Assembly (NCBI GenBank): GCA_015501585.1
Contig: JADNRY010000256.1
Location: forward strand, 24,582 to 88,581
Direction of reading: 5' to 3'
Length of the DNA: 64,000 bases
Origin: Rhodocollybia butyracea
Taxonomy: Eukaryota > Basidiomycota > Agaricomycetes > Agaricales > Omphalotaceae
The notes below the pieces were generated by a model. It was not told the DNA's origin. It was given only the letters and a program-made list of their open reading frames with translations, and made no database searches. Below are positions 1-9,950 of this stretch, one piece after another. The translations under genes were made by a program, and so were the position numbers. The first letter of the stretch is position 1. The number at the start of each line of letters is the position of its first letter.

Positions 1-21
1 TACTTCTGAAAAAGTCAGGAT

Positions 22-500
22 TTGTATGCGTGCGTTTATTCAAATAGTACTGTTCTAACGAAATTTTGGTCTAGAAGTATACTCTCTGGAGACTCTATCA
101 CTGTCCATTTCCCTGACAGCCCTGACCACGAAGACAGCCGCCGTTGGTACATCACAGTGCTCGATAGCCACAATGGTCTTTCCATGGGCAAATTTCTCCA
201 TGGCCACCTCGTCGAATATGTCGCATATAGATTATCCCGCGTCCTTAACAATACGAACCTGCCGCATTCTTCGATGACCACAATACATCCGCCGGATCTT
301 CACCGGCACCTTCACCTTCAGCTTCGAAATTCAATCGATTACTATCCGCAGACCAGAATTAGTATAACTCGAAGTCACTGCCATCAGTGGCGAGCCCGGC
401 GAGTTTGAGGTCGTAGGGAGAGGATACTGGATGAAGGGCACATCATGGGATGAAGTTGATGTCCAGACCAGCTGTATGAGAGGAATCCCGCACGCGCACG
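22..500 (+). pseudogene. PP2C phosphatase fragment (condensed copy)
   Basis: This stretch translates to a collapsed version of the PP2C phosphatase that is intact at 40,405-42,435 on the other strand. It keeps the segment around the first metal-binding motif, but the DGHNG of the intact gene reads DSHNG here (about 155-180), so a metal-ligand glycine context is changed. Around 430-490 the sequence jumps to something resembling the later VDVQRQLYERY segment, so the middle of the gene is missing. No GDSRAV or ASDGLWD motif is present. A second, longer copy follows immediately. I read it as a non-functional duplicate made by an internal deletion. Confidence 0.7.
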
Positions 501-515
501 TTTCAATCCTTTTTA

Positions 516-1870
516 GTGTCATCACGTTCAACTATGAAGATGACCACCGTTTCGTACATCGCACTGCTCGACAGCCACAGCGGTCCTGCAATGAGCAACT
601 TTCTCTGTGACCACCTCGTCGGAATACGTCGCGTACTTTATCCCAGCTTCCTCAGCAACACGGACCCGCCGGATTCTTCGATGATCACGAAACCTCCGTG
701 AATCTTCAGTACTTCAGTGCCTCGGTGCTTCAGCTTCAGCGCCCGCTTCGATACGACCAAACCCTTGTCGACGACACCATCAAACACGCATTCAATGAAA
801 TCGACGACCCCATGATCGACGTCTCAGGCATCCTCTCCTCCTCTCCCAACTCCAAAACCAACTCCGTCCGCTCCATAAGGTATGCCCACACCGGCTCCTG
901 CGCCCTACTATCCATCTACGAATCTGATACTAAGCTCTTATAATTACGCATCACCCTCACTAGCAACTCCTATGCCGTCCTTGGGGGCAAAATACGCCCC
1001 AAAGACAACAACACCTATACCTATCAAGTATGCGTACTCTCCGCAGACCAGAATAGGTACAACCAAAGGAGGTGGCGAGGCTGCAGGCGGAGCATCCTGG
1101 TGAGAACATCGTGGAGAAGGCACGCGTGATGGGATGGGGGATGGCGCGTGCGTTTGGGGACGCGGCGTACAAGTGGGGCGTGGATGTACAGAGGCAGTTG
1201 TATGAGAGGTATTTGGGGGATAAAGTACGCGAGAACATGAAGACTCCGCCGTATCTTACTGGTGGGTCTTTTCCTGTTTGCTCTTCATTCTTTTCAGTCG
1301 ATGTAACTTATAACTCATATAATTCATAGCTGAACCCGAAATAACCACCACTCGCATCTGCAAAGGAGACTTCCTCATCATGGCCTCTGACGGCCTTTGG
1401 GACTGCCTCTCAAGTGACAAAACTGGCAGCGTCGTCAGGCTCTGGCTCCAAACTAACTTACCCGCCGTATACACTGACGCACCCATGTGGGACTTTCAGC
1501 TTTCCCCCCAGTCCCACAATCCCAATCCCCGGACGACAAAGCCAAATCCCAACAAGACGAAACCTATGACCGCGACCAGCTGCCTCGTAAAAAAACTACG
1601 GACAATAACACAGTGATATATCCTTGGTGGAAGACCGCGAGACAACTCGTTCATTGCAACTGGGATGCCAGCGCTGCGGCGTGAATGCGCTTGGGGGGGG
1701 GGGGCGGATGTAGATTTGTCGAGGGCATTGGTCTGGTGCCGCCGAGGGCGAGGAGATATAGGTGGGTGGGCGTTTATTCTTCTCCGCTCCGTATCTTTGT
1801 TCTAAGCTGATTCGTGTTGTTTCCTTTTTTCTTTGTAGGGATGATACTGCGAATGCTGTTACGTTTTTAG
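516..1870 (+). pseudogene. PP2C phosphatase pseudogene, left copy
   Basis: This is a second degenerate PP2C copy on the + strand, covering most of the gene. It has a DSHSG version of the DGHNG motif (about 560-590), the HTGSCALLSIYESDTKLL segment (about 885-940), an AFGD segment (about 1,150), the intron-flanked TPPYLTG junction (about 1,250), MASDGLWDCLSSD (about 1,380-1,425) and the RDD-type C-terminal exon (about 1,838-1,870). The frame breaks repeatedly: a stop follows DTKLL where the intact gene continues into GDSRAV, and the Ser-rich region is shifted. A run of 12 G lies at about 1,693-1,704. It is oriented opposite to the other PP2C copies in the window. Confidence 0.8.
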
Positions 1871-2154
1871 GGTTTCTAGAGTCGAGTAATTATCTACTAT
1901 ATACTACGTATATGAGATATAGGTAGGATACGTTGGTGCGGCAGTATACCTTTTCCAAATCTAGATGAAGGCAAGATACATATCCAGCGCGACTGCAAAT
2001 CTTGAGGCGTTGTATCACGGAGGGTTTTACCATATTTGATCGGGGCTCATGCTCATCGCATTTCCGGATACCTACTCAAACACCAACCAACTTGAACTTA
2101 TAGCAAAAACGTCGCAGTATCTCGGACTGACTTTAGAGATTTCCGGCCATGCGT
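1871..2154. other. Intergenic, nothing recognised
   Basis: This is the downstream flank of the left PP2C pseudogene. No gene, RNA or mobile-element boundary was recognised. Confidence 0.4.
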
Positions 2155-2870
2155 AAATTCTTGAAGGATTCAAGGGCAACTTGGGTGAGTCCTCTGGAGA
2201 CAATTCATGGAAAACGCATGTCCATTGTGTGACATAGAACTACATAGAAGGGTGATCTATATTCGCTGAGCATCGTTGAAGAAACAAGAGTCCACCTAGT
2301 CAACAATTATGTATATCGCTGCCAATCATACATCGATTATTGATCTTCAGTTCTTGGTAAATCTTCAGAGTCTCTGTCTGCACTTCGATAGCAAGTTAGG
2401 TTCAAGCATCCAAACTTGGGAAATATGGAACGACTTGTTCTCACTGACTTCATCGACCATGGGGACGTTTTCCATGCTGGAATCGCAGTGCTGGTAATTT
2501 GTTCTGACGCATGTTGTGATAACCTTCAAGACAGCATCAGCTCCAACCCTGGCTAGCTCCAACCTGCCCCAACAGCTCCAACCCTCTCCAACTCCGCTAG
2601 CTCCAACCCCGGCTCGCTGTACCGACAGATCAAGGGTTAAGAACCGAATACGGCAGAACCGTGTGGATCAAGGGCAGCAGATCTAGGGCAGATACAAAAT
2701 ACAAGTGAATGCCGGGTGCCCAGCGAGTGCGCTGACATGACATAGAAGAGAACAATTGTTCAGCTCCTTCCCATCCGCAACAAAATCCAAGAAGTAGCGA
2801 GGTGCTCTTGATTTCCGGCGTCAGCTCTTTAGACGGAGCTACTCTAAGCCTAGCCAATGCCTGACAACTC
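2155..2870. repeat. Dispersed remnant, copy 1
   Basis: Blocks of this segment match 21,840-22,440 and 39,690-40,145. Examples are the CTGATGCTGTCTTGAAGG block read on the minus strand near 2,540, the ACCAGCACTGCGAT block near 2,490, and the inverted block with ATCAAGGGCAGCAGATC near 2,665. Parts are inverted relative to one another, so the copy is rearranged. All copies are full of stops. The layout (always beside a PP2C or membrane-gene copy) suggests an old third gene of the module. An F-box/LRR-type gene is a guess from weak reading of the least damaged copy, not a supported call. Confidence 0.5.
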
Positions 2871-2998
2871 GGGTAAAGTCTTTGGGAACCGTCCTTCGGG
2901 CTTCAGCACTCATCGGGCCCGGTATTGCCTCCTGGATCATACTGCCAAGCCACTGATGGCAATGGCCTGTAAGTTGTAACTATCTTCGGTCATCTAAA

Positions 2999-3427
2999 TT
3001 ACAGCGCTGTCAGAAAATAATGTCAGTCGCAGAAAAAGAAACGCGAAAAAAAAGAAATAGGTACGCGAGCATCAATGTTTGATGTGAAGGGTCAAGCAAT
3101 TGAAAGTGCTCCATCCTGCTCCATCCTAACAAAATCCTCCCTTGTCTTCCCAACTTAGTCATGGGCTTCCCACATATTAGCCAGGATCTGAAGCCCATAT
3201 TGAGGACAGAAATACTCGAGATTAATCTAAGACTTGGTTATAAGTACCGGTAAAGGGCCAGCAAGCACAAAAAAGAAGGGAATGTACTCTGGAAGCACAA
3301 ATCTCAGAGCGCAAAACGGATCGGCCATCAAGCATCAGCGCATCAATCCTCGCGTACCTATTTCTTTTTTTTTCTTTTTTTTTCTTTTCTTTTTTGCGAC
3401 TGACATTATTTTCTGACAGCGCTGTAA
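2999..3427. mobile_element. MITE with about 75-bp terminal inverted repeats
   Basis: The two ends are near-perfect inverted copies for about 75 bp. The left end begins TTACAGCGCTGTCAGAAAAT and the right end, read on the opposite strand, gives the same bases, followed by an A-rich tract and the shared block AAATAGGTACGCGAG. The outermost bases (ACAGCGCTGT) are themselves palindromic. The interior (about 3,090-3,330) has no transposase-like frame. A target duplication could not be resolved. The ends differ mainly in the length of the A-rich tract. The structure fits a short non-autonomous DNA transposon; the superfamily is unknown. Confidence 0.8.
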
Positions 3428-3559
3428 GAGATTTAATCATGGATTTAATATCTTATTGCCGAATGGGGGGATGGGGCAACATTGAGATAGAAGGAGAAGA
3501 TTACAAGACATTAGATGGGAATGCCAATATTAAACCTAAGTCTCTCTTTATTGCAACCA

Positions 3560-3966
3560 TAATGTCATGCCCGACTCGAATCGCTCCGAGTTTTTCTACA
3601 ACTTGCCTTGGCCCTCTTGGGGTTGACTACTAGCGATATTTCAAATTGGCAAGCTCTTGGGTGAGATAAGTGAGATAGCATAACTCTGACCTTGTCCTTC
3701 TAAAGCCTAGTTACAGATGATCACACAAAGATTGATCACTAGTCTGAGGAAACAAGATTGAACATCACAAATAGATGTACATGTAACAGTGTTATGACAG
3801 TTCAAGTTATACTAAGAACAGTGCCACGAGTTCAAAAATATCTCCAAAGTATACAATTGTCAGCCAGTGAAACATGGGGCCGCACTATAATAGTAGCTTC
3901 GAGGGCTCTACAATGCAAAAATACTTTATCCTTGGTTATCCCCCTTGTTTCAAAATTCACAGACCC
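3560..3966 (+). promoter_or_regulatory. Upstream region shared by membrane-gene copies
   Basis: The stretch upstream of the membrane gene (about 3,575-3,690) matches the reverse complement of 39,000-39,085, upstream of the third copy. Shared features include GAGTTTTTCTA, GGGGTTGACTA and GAGCTCTTGGGTGAGATA. Transcribed leader similarity continues through 3,760-3,960, where all three copies share a segment with a CTATACTTAAC/TTCGAGG-type block. This is most likely the old promoter and 5' leader. No specific factor site is identified. Confidence 0.35.
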
Positions 3967-5041
3967 ATGGCTCACCTTCTTTCTGGGTTGAGACTGATAG
4001 CAGTCACATATATTGGTAAGCTCGAGTATAGATGAAGTCAAGACTCAAAAGATTGACTTGGTCTCTAAGGCTATGCGTACTGTCAATCCGATGACACAAT
4101 CCTAGTAGCTCCACCACTTACATTTCCTGATGGTTCTGAGCCATTTTACAACACCCATGGGCCATTGCAATCAGCTGGCGTAGCTACTTACAAGAAATTG
4201 GTAGCAATATTGGATACTACGCAAACGGATGGTAAGGCGCAAATTCCAAATACCGATCAAGGCATACAAGGCTCCGTTGTGCCAATGGGTGTTGATATAC
4301 AAAGCATTCTTAATTCAACCGCACAGTCCATGTCCACTTCCCAGACTACGTCTCCATCCACCTCACAGACTACGACCCTGTCCGCTTCACAGACTACATC
4401 CCTGCCTGCTCCTCAGACTACTTCCCCCTCCGCCCTCCAGACTACCTCCCCAACTGCTCCCCGAATTATCCCCAAAAAGTCCCAGGAGCTCGCCAAAGGA
4501 GTAGGGGGTGGAGTCGGGGGGCTTTTTTTGATCCTCCTCATATGCTGGTTAATACAAAGGCGACGGAGAAGAATATTGCGTCAGCTGAAGAGTTCACAAG
4601 AGGCTATATACCCTTTGTAAGCTCGCTGGGTATAGTGATATAGCTCAACAGGCCTAATTTCTCGTGAATCCAGCAGCGCTTCCAGTTCTAAATATAATCC
4701 CCCTGGTGCTGCAAATCCATTGCATATAATCGGGAAATTTTCGCAATTAATACAAGGTGAGCTTGAAGCTTTGTATAACATGGAAATGTTCCCTCTGACA
4801 TGGTACTTGGTACTTAGGTGCCAGATCTAAACAATCTGAGATGAGGGAGCAAGAACATACTCGGTTGAGTGCACAAGCAGAGCTCCGTGTCATTGAGGAC
4901 GCACTGAACCAAGTTGGTGTTGAAGAGGAAGAGGAAGCATCATTGCGCCAACAGATCTCTGAATTAATAGAGAGAGTAAGAAGGATAGAAGAACGAGAAG
5001 TGGTGAGTGACCTTCCACCTGACTACGAATCATCACCATGA
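3967..5041 (+). CDS. Mucin-like single-pass membrane protein with PPxY tail
   Basis: I model four exons: 3967-4015, 4070-4616, 4674-4756 and 4818-5041, which join in frame to 300 aa. The start at 3,967 is chosen because the ATG opens a hydrophobic signal peptide and all three paralogues align there. A short N-terminal ectodomain is followed by a Ser/Thr/Gln-rich stretch built on SQTT repeats (about residues 103-150). Next come a Gly-rich hydrophobic segment (about 159-178, core GLFLILLICWLI), a stop-transfer block of arginines, and a cytoplasmic tail with an acidic coiled coil. The C-terminus is LPPDYESSP, a PPxY motif of the type bound by WW domains. Many basidiomycete surface-sensor-like proteins share this layout. 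The ligand and partners are unknown. It is the only copy of three in this window that reads through. Confidence 0.8.
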
Positions 5042-6101
5042 GCTTTCCTCTGTGGAAGTTTTGTATGTACAACTGGCCTTTAAGTGTACAATTCACTGAA
5101 TAAAAAGGAATAAAAAATGAAGAGAGGATTTGAGGAAGGATACTTGATGTCCATTGTCTACATAAACCTACAACAAGGAGTATCTTATATATAATTGGGA
5201 TGTCCTGTCAATATGTTACCAAATGAGAGAGAGTTTTACTCCAACAAGATTGAACTCAAAAGAGCATAATGAGCGCTAATTTCAGGTTGAGTTGAGTTAA
5301 CCTGAGTTAACCTGAGTATATTCTTGACCCACATCCTCCACCAGTGCATTTTCCTCATCAGATGTCATGTGAGTTGGTTTGGCCGTTAGAGGGTCTCCAT
5401 ACAATTATTTGACCCCAGGACTGACAAAATCCAATTAGAATTGAAAGAGATACAAGTAATTTACAAAAAACTCACTTTTGGCCCAAGGGTGTTGTATTGT
5501 GCCGATTGGATATGATACAACTCCGGATCTACTTACCAGTCATTACCTATCCGGTTACTGATGCTTTGTATGTACCAGACCACCTTAGTAATACTTACTA
5601 TTGTACACAGTATATAAGGCCTTCTCTGAGGCCAGTACCTATAAGTTCTCTAATCTAGTATCATCTGTATGGGCATAATAGTGTGTAAAAAATCAAGTGA
5701 ATATCAAGGCTGTATTTTCTTGTTTTCCCCTGGTGGCGGCATATTTACTAGCTACTTTCCTCTGATTACAGTGCATTTTCTTTCTGGGGTGGCTGCTTTC
5801 TCGTAATTAATTACACATAGCAGCGGCATATTTACAAAACAGTAGTACCTTGAACTCCTGGTGTATAACCATGGTTGTTACTATGTTGTCACTTTTATAA
5901 CAAGTTATATTTTGTTCCATTGGAATTACTGACCCTGGGACAAACTGTCAGTCTGCAACAAAATCGCAGGACCTCGTGACGGTAAATGGCGACGGTCAAG
6001 TTCTAAATCTTGACCGCTGCAATTTACAAGTGCCCAATTAATTTATTACTGGTGGACAAAGCGCCGAATTTGCTATTTAATAGATAGTAGCAAAGTAGTA
6101 G
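5042..6101. other. Intergenic, no gene recognised
   Basis: Up to about 5,230 this is the 3' flank of the membrane gene and matches the flank of the second copy (reverse complement of 19,870-20,040). After 5,235 the homology stops and the sequence is AT-rich. It has a small tandem GAGTTAACCT motif at 5,290-5,315 and a short inverted motif around GACGGTCAAG and CTTGACCG at about 5,990-6,020. No coding frame was recognised. Confidence 0.4.
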
Positions 6102-7686
6102 CTATAGAGCATCAACAAAAGCTTTAAATAATAAGACAGCCTCACAATAAACATCAATACCCCAGTTGTCGTCGTCTTGTGTGATATCAAAGTCCATCTT
6201 CTGAAATGCTTCCCACACAAAAGTGATGTCCTCATCCTCGTTAACCCAAATATTACCGCTATCTTCTTCTGGAACCCCCTCATCCTCAAGCCCATAGGAT
6301 GGGTGCTGAGCAGTCTGGATGTCATCTCCTGGGTCTCCGGTCCAATATCCCCATCTCTTGGCATACTCACGGCTCAGCTCATAGAGAGCAAGCGGCGTCT
6401 TTTGGTGTTCAGTTCGTAGTTGATGATGTTTCCAAGCATCAGCGGTGCATCATAGTGAATCCTGTATCCGGGGTTGGAATACAACATATAAACAAAGGCA
6501 TTGCATGTTGTTGGTCATGTCAAGTAAGCCATTCTTCTCCAGGTAATCGAATATTTTCCGGAATGCCTCAAGGGTGTCCTTCCGTATGTCCTGCCAAAGA
6601 TGCTCAATTTGAATGTTGTGCAAGGATCTGATATCACTTTTTTAAAAGATGCAGAAACAACAGATCAAACACAAAACAAACCTTCCACGTATGTATGCTC
6701 TATGAGCTTCACCCCAATGAGTGACCATAGATAGTTCAATCCTGTTGTTTTCTTTTCCAAAATCACCCTGAACTCGACTAGGCCATCCAAAGGTCGTGAT
6801 AGCATTCTGAAACAAGCCTAGCACTGTATCCGAAGTCTTGTTCGAACAGCATTGAAGGTAGATAATGAGTCTTGAGTGGCCGTCCACACAACCATGGACC
6901 CAGAATCCCCATGGGCGAAGCTTCTCGTTGCCGTCTTGGTGCCAAAGTGCGTTTGCTCCCTGAACCTTGTAAGCTCTGCACTTCATGAGGTTACCCCATC
7001 TAAAGTGGAATCAGTAAATTTTTTTCTTTAACTTAAAGCACATACCTCAGCAGCAACACTGCATCCAAATCAATATGCCAAAAACTATCCTGAACGCGTC
7101 GAATCGGCACATGAATACTACATCAGCTCTTCAGATGTCCCAAGGCAATTACAGAGCCTATGAAGGGATGCTCTTGAGCAATTTCCCAAATTTTTTGATC
7201 AAGATCTTCATCGGAAATGTTGGTGTAAGCATGCTGTGTGGCTTCCGAAAGTCCTGCTCGCTCAAGGTGGTTGTACAGGGTTTTGCGACTACATCCCATC
7301 GCATCTGCTATAGAGCCCCAGGACAAGCCAAGTTTATGAAGTAGAATAGCTCGTTCAAGGTTCAGAGCATAGGATGGATGTTCTTTCTGTCCAGTATGAG
7401 TTTTTGGAATATTTGCTGAAGGAGGAGGAGGGTTGTCAATGAATTCTTCGAGGGGACGTATACAGTGCTCGATGTACAGTATCAGGTGTTCAATCTGGGC
7501 TGGTGTAGAAAAAAGATCATCTATGTCACCCAGAATCCTACGAATCGCATAAAGTTTGTGAACTAGTGATTTGACTGCTCCGATATCAGCATTGGGGAGA
7601 GCATTGGTCATCCATTTTGCCTGTGATGTCAAGCAATGACATTCAGTGAAGAAGTGGTGAGCACGATCTTGAAAATCACTGGCCAT
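6102..7686 (-). pseudogene. Integrase-core (rve-like) transposon protein, one in-frame TGA
   Basis: The N-terminal exon (7,686 down to about 7,126) encodes a helical domain and a helix-turn-helix (LGLSWGSIADAMGCSRKTLY). Its frame continues past a TGA at 7,123-7,125 into RRVQDSFWHIDLD. After a short intron (about 7,042-6,996) comes the catalytic core, with WHQDGNEKLRPWGF, VHGCVDGHSRLIIYL and GDFGKENN. A second intron (about 6,681-6,633) leads to the C-terminal part, HNIQIEHLWQDIRKDT, ending near 6,102. This order matches the integrase-core proteins common in Agaricomycete genomes. The TGA is the only break, so the gene is recently inactivated, or the stop is read through, or the sequence is wrong there. 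No terminal repeats were found around it. Confidence 0.75.
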
Positions 7687-7704
7687 AGTGACTGGAAAGA
7701 ACAA

Positions 7705-7864
7705 GAAGCTTTGTACCGGGATGCTTGGCTCCGGGGCTGTATGCTAAAGCATAACTCAGAGCACTTGAAAAATTGATATTATGCTATGAGAACGGTTTTA
7801 CAGCCTAGTTAATATACTGTTTTACTATTTACTTATGGAAGATGTAAGTATCAAAGCTGTAAAC
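7705..7864. other. Short gap between two transposon-type genes
   Basis: This AT-rich spacer separates the integrase start from the oxygenase-like gene. Nothing was recognised in it. Confidence 0.3.
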
Positions 7865-9000
7865 TCAGTGTTGATGAGCACATTTCTTGGCTGGGCAAAT
7901 GTTCTCCTCCTCACTGAGTTCGCTCGTTTCATCCAGACCCGCCTCCGTCCTCCTCTTCCCTTGCCAATCGCCGCTTACTAAGTCACTCCATCGCATAAAT
8001 TTCCCCAGATTAACCTTCCAGCGCCATGCTTGGTCTTTTTCTCTCTGCTCCTTCTCTTTCTGGCTAGCTTTTGCAAAGAACATTTTGTCCGACTGCCACC
8101 CGTTGTACCTCCAACAAAAAAGACCGCCTGCAGAATATTGAACAATGGAATAGCGTGTTTCATGCGGGGACACTGGGATGTTTGAATGCATGATGAGGGC
8201 TGAGGGAAAAAGGATAGTGGAGCCAGGAGGGAAGTAAATAACTAGATTGAGATTCCACAAGACAAGATGACCTCCCTTGTCTGGGTCAAACTCTCCAGCA
8301 GCAGTGTCTGTGCACCATCCGTGAGCGGCGTTAGCAGCATCAAGGTAAGGGGGGGTGCTTGTCTGTGGGCCAAAGTTGATGGTGGTGGCAGCGAAAACAG
8401 CGCTGGGCAACGTAGGGCGGAGGCGAGAGTCATGGGCAATATGTTCCTTCAGCGTGTCCTTGTATTCACAGAAGGTTTTGTGGCCAAATGTATTGAAGAG
8501 AGCTGAGGCAGGGTGTTAGCAGAGAAAGTAATAAAGAAAAAGGCACGCACAGTTTGAAAAGCCAACTACCCTCTGCATATTATGGTCAAGCATGAGTTTT
8601 TGCATCTCTTCCTGGTTGACAACCCCGCTACTCTTAACATTTCCAGGAACTTGACACCCTCCTCCGTAGCTGATACCTGTAGCTCAAGAGCAGAAATTTC
8701 CTTGATAGTGGCTTGTCTCCTTGGCTGCAAAAGTACTGCAATTGCTGCAGCTCCTGACGGCGGCATTTAGCTTTGTTAGAAGCTCTTGCCATTCAGGACC
8801 TCAAGCACCAGGGGGAACGCCTCCAAGCACCATGATGATGCGGTCAGAGCGGTCAACAAGAACTATGCATGACTTGCCGTCCCAATTAAGAAGCTTTAGG
8901 CCTCTCGTCTGCATAAGCACAGCTAGGTTACGCCAGACGCACTGAAGGCCTGCCGAAAGCTTTGAGCAAACTCCTGGATCGAGGTCGTGAAAACAAGGCT
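7865..9000 (-). pseudogene. 2OG-Fe(II) dioxygenase-like (TET/JBP-like) remnant
   Basis: Read on the minus strand, an N-terminal part includes VLMQTRGLKLLNWDGK, GPEWQELL and GISYGGGCQVPGN. After an intron (about 8,549-8,502) it continues as FGHKTFCEYKDTL and NFGPQT, then GWCTDTAAGEFDPDKGGHLV, FPPGSTILFPSALIMHS and RYSIVQYSAGGLF. From memory this resembles a basidiomycete 2-oxoglutarate dioxygenase family that is often transposon-linked. In that family I expect an HxD pair just before the GWC motif. Here the position reads YLD (about 8,335-8,345), so the first iron-binding His appears lost. In-frame TGAs occur at 8,801-8,803 and 8,684-8,686. The N-terminus is also cut off. It is probably inactive, and the family assignment is tentative. 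Confidence 0.5.
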
Positions 9001-9025
9001 GTTGCTGTCTACATGATCCTTAAGA

Positions 9026-9943
9026 ATGGCCTTAATCATGCATCATTTGTTTGGGGATCGTGAGTATTCACATTTGGTTTTTCAAAAGCCTCATTTTATT
9101 ACAATCCTATGTAGCTCAACACATAATACTTGTATTGAGCAACTCTGGGTTGAGGTGGGTTCTCAGTTTGCACATCGATGGAGAGCCTTCTTCTATCGCC
9201 TGGAAGATATTCACTGCTTGAGCCGATCCAACCCTCATCATCTATGGGTTCTTCACCATCTATTCCTGAAGCTTATCAATAGCGACTGTAAAAGCTTTGC
9301 AGATGTATGGAATATGCACCCTTTGTCGGGTCTAGAAGGAAAGGATGAGAGTCCACATGTAAGTTGCTTAATCTCGGGTGTTCTACCGCTATGCTGCTTT
9401 AATGAGAAATCAAAGGATAAACGATGACTAGGAATGATCAACCATGGTGTATATACTGATGATTGTGATGGCTTGGACCTTCAAACTATCGAAGAGTCCT
9501 ATGGTACATTAGGAGAACCAGTTCAGCATCCTGATAACCATACAGGTGCTGGTTTTCTGGTGGATGAAGATGTACCAATGCCCTCTGATCAATCTGATTC
9601 AGACTCAGAATCTGACAACCTCACAGACACATATGACAATGAGTTTCTTCCAAAAGCAGTCCACACTCCTCGTCATACCTGTCCTTTGACTGCCGAGGAA
9701 GTCCAAGTCTTCGAAGGAGCACTTCAGGCAGCTAGCAAGGCAAACATACTGCCACATGGATATGGAATCCGTCCAGAGGAATGGAGAGAGACTTACTATC
9801 CAATAGATGAGACTATTTGCACAGAGAGGAAAGGTGGAAAGAAACTTGTTATACAATTACCCGAATTTGTATGGCAACCTCGAGCCCATCTATGGACACT
9901 CGGCCTTAGCATTATGGATTGTATCATAGAAAATAGAACCTGA
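9026..9943 (+). pseudogene. C-terminal part of a second integrase-core protein
   Basis: The frame starts in mid-protein with STHNTCIEQLWVEVGSQFAH, a strong match to the region after the catalytic core of fungal integrase-core proteins. It continues with RWRAFFYRLE and HHLWVLHHLFL. A probable intron or break falls near 9,360-9,430. The second part carries the Ser/Asp-rich linker and the C-terminal block RPEEWRETYYPI, ending in IQLPEFVWQPRAHLW. The catalytic DDE part is absent because the upstream sequence belongs to the divergent oxygenase-like remnant. This is therefore a 5'-truncated copy. It differs from the integrase at 6,102-7,686 and is on the other strand. Confidence 0.65.
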
Positions 9944-9950
9944 TGTCATT

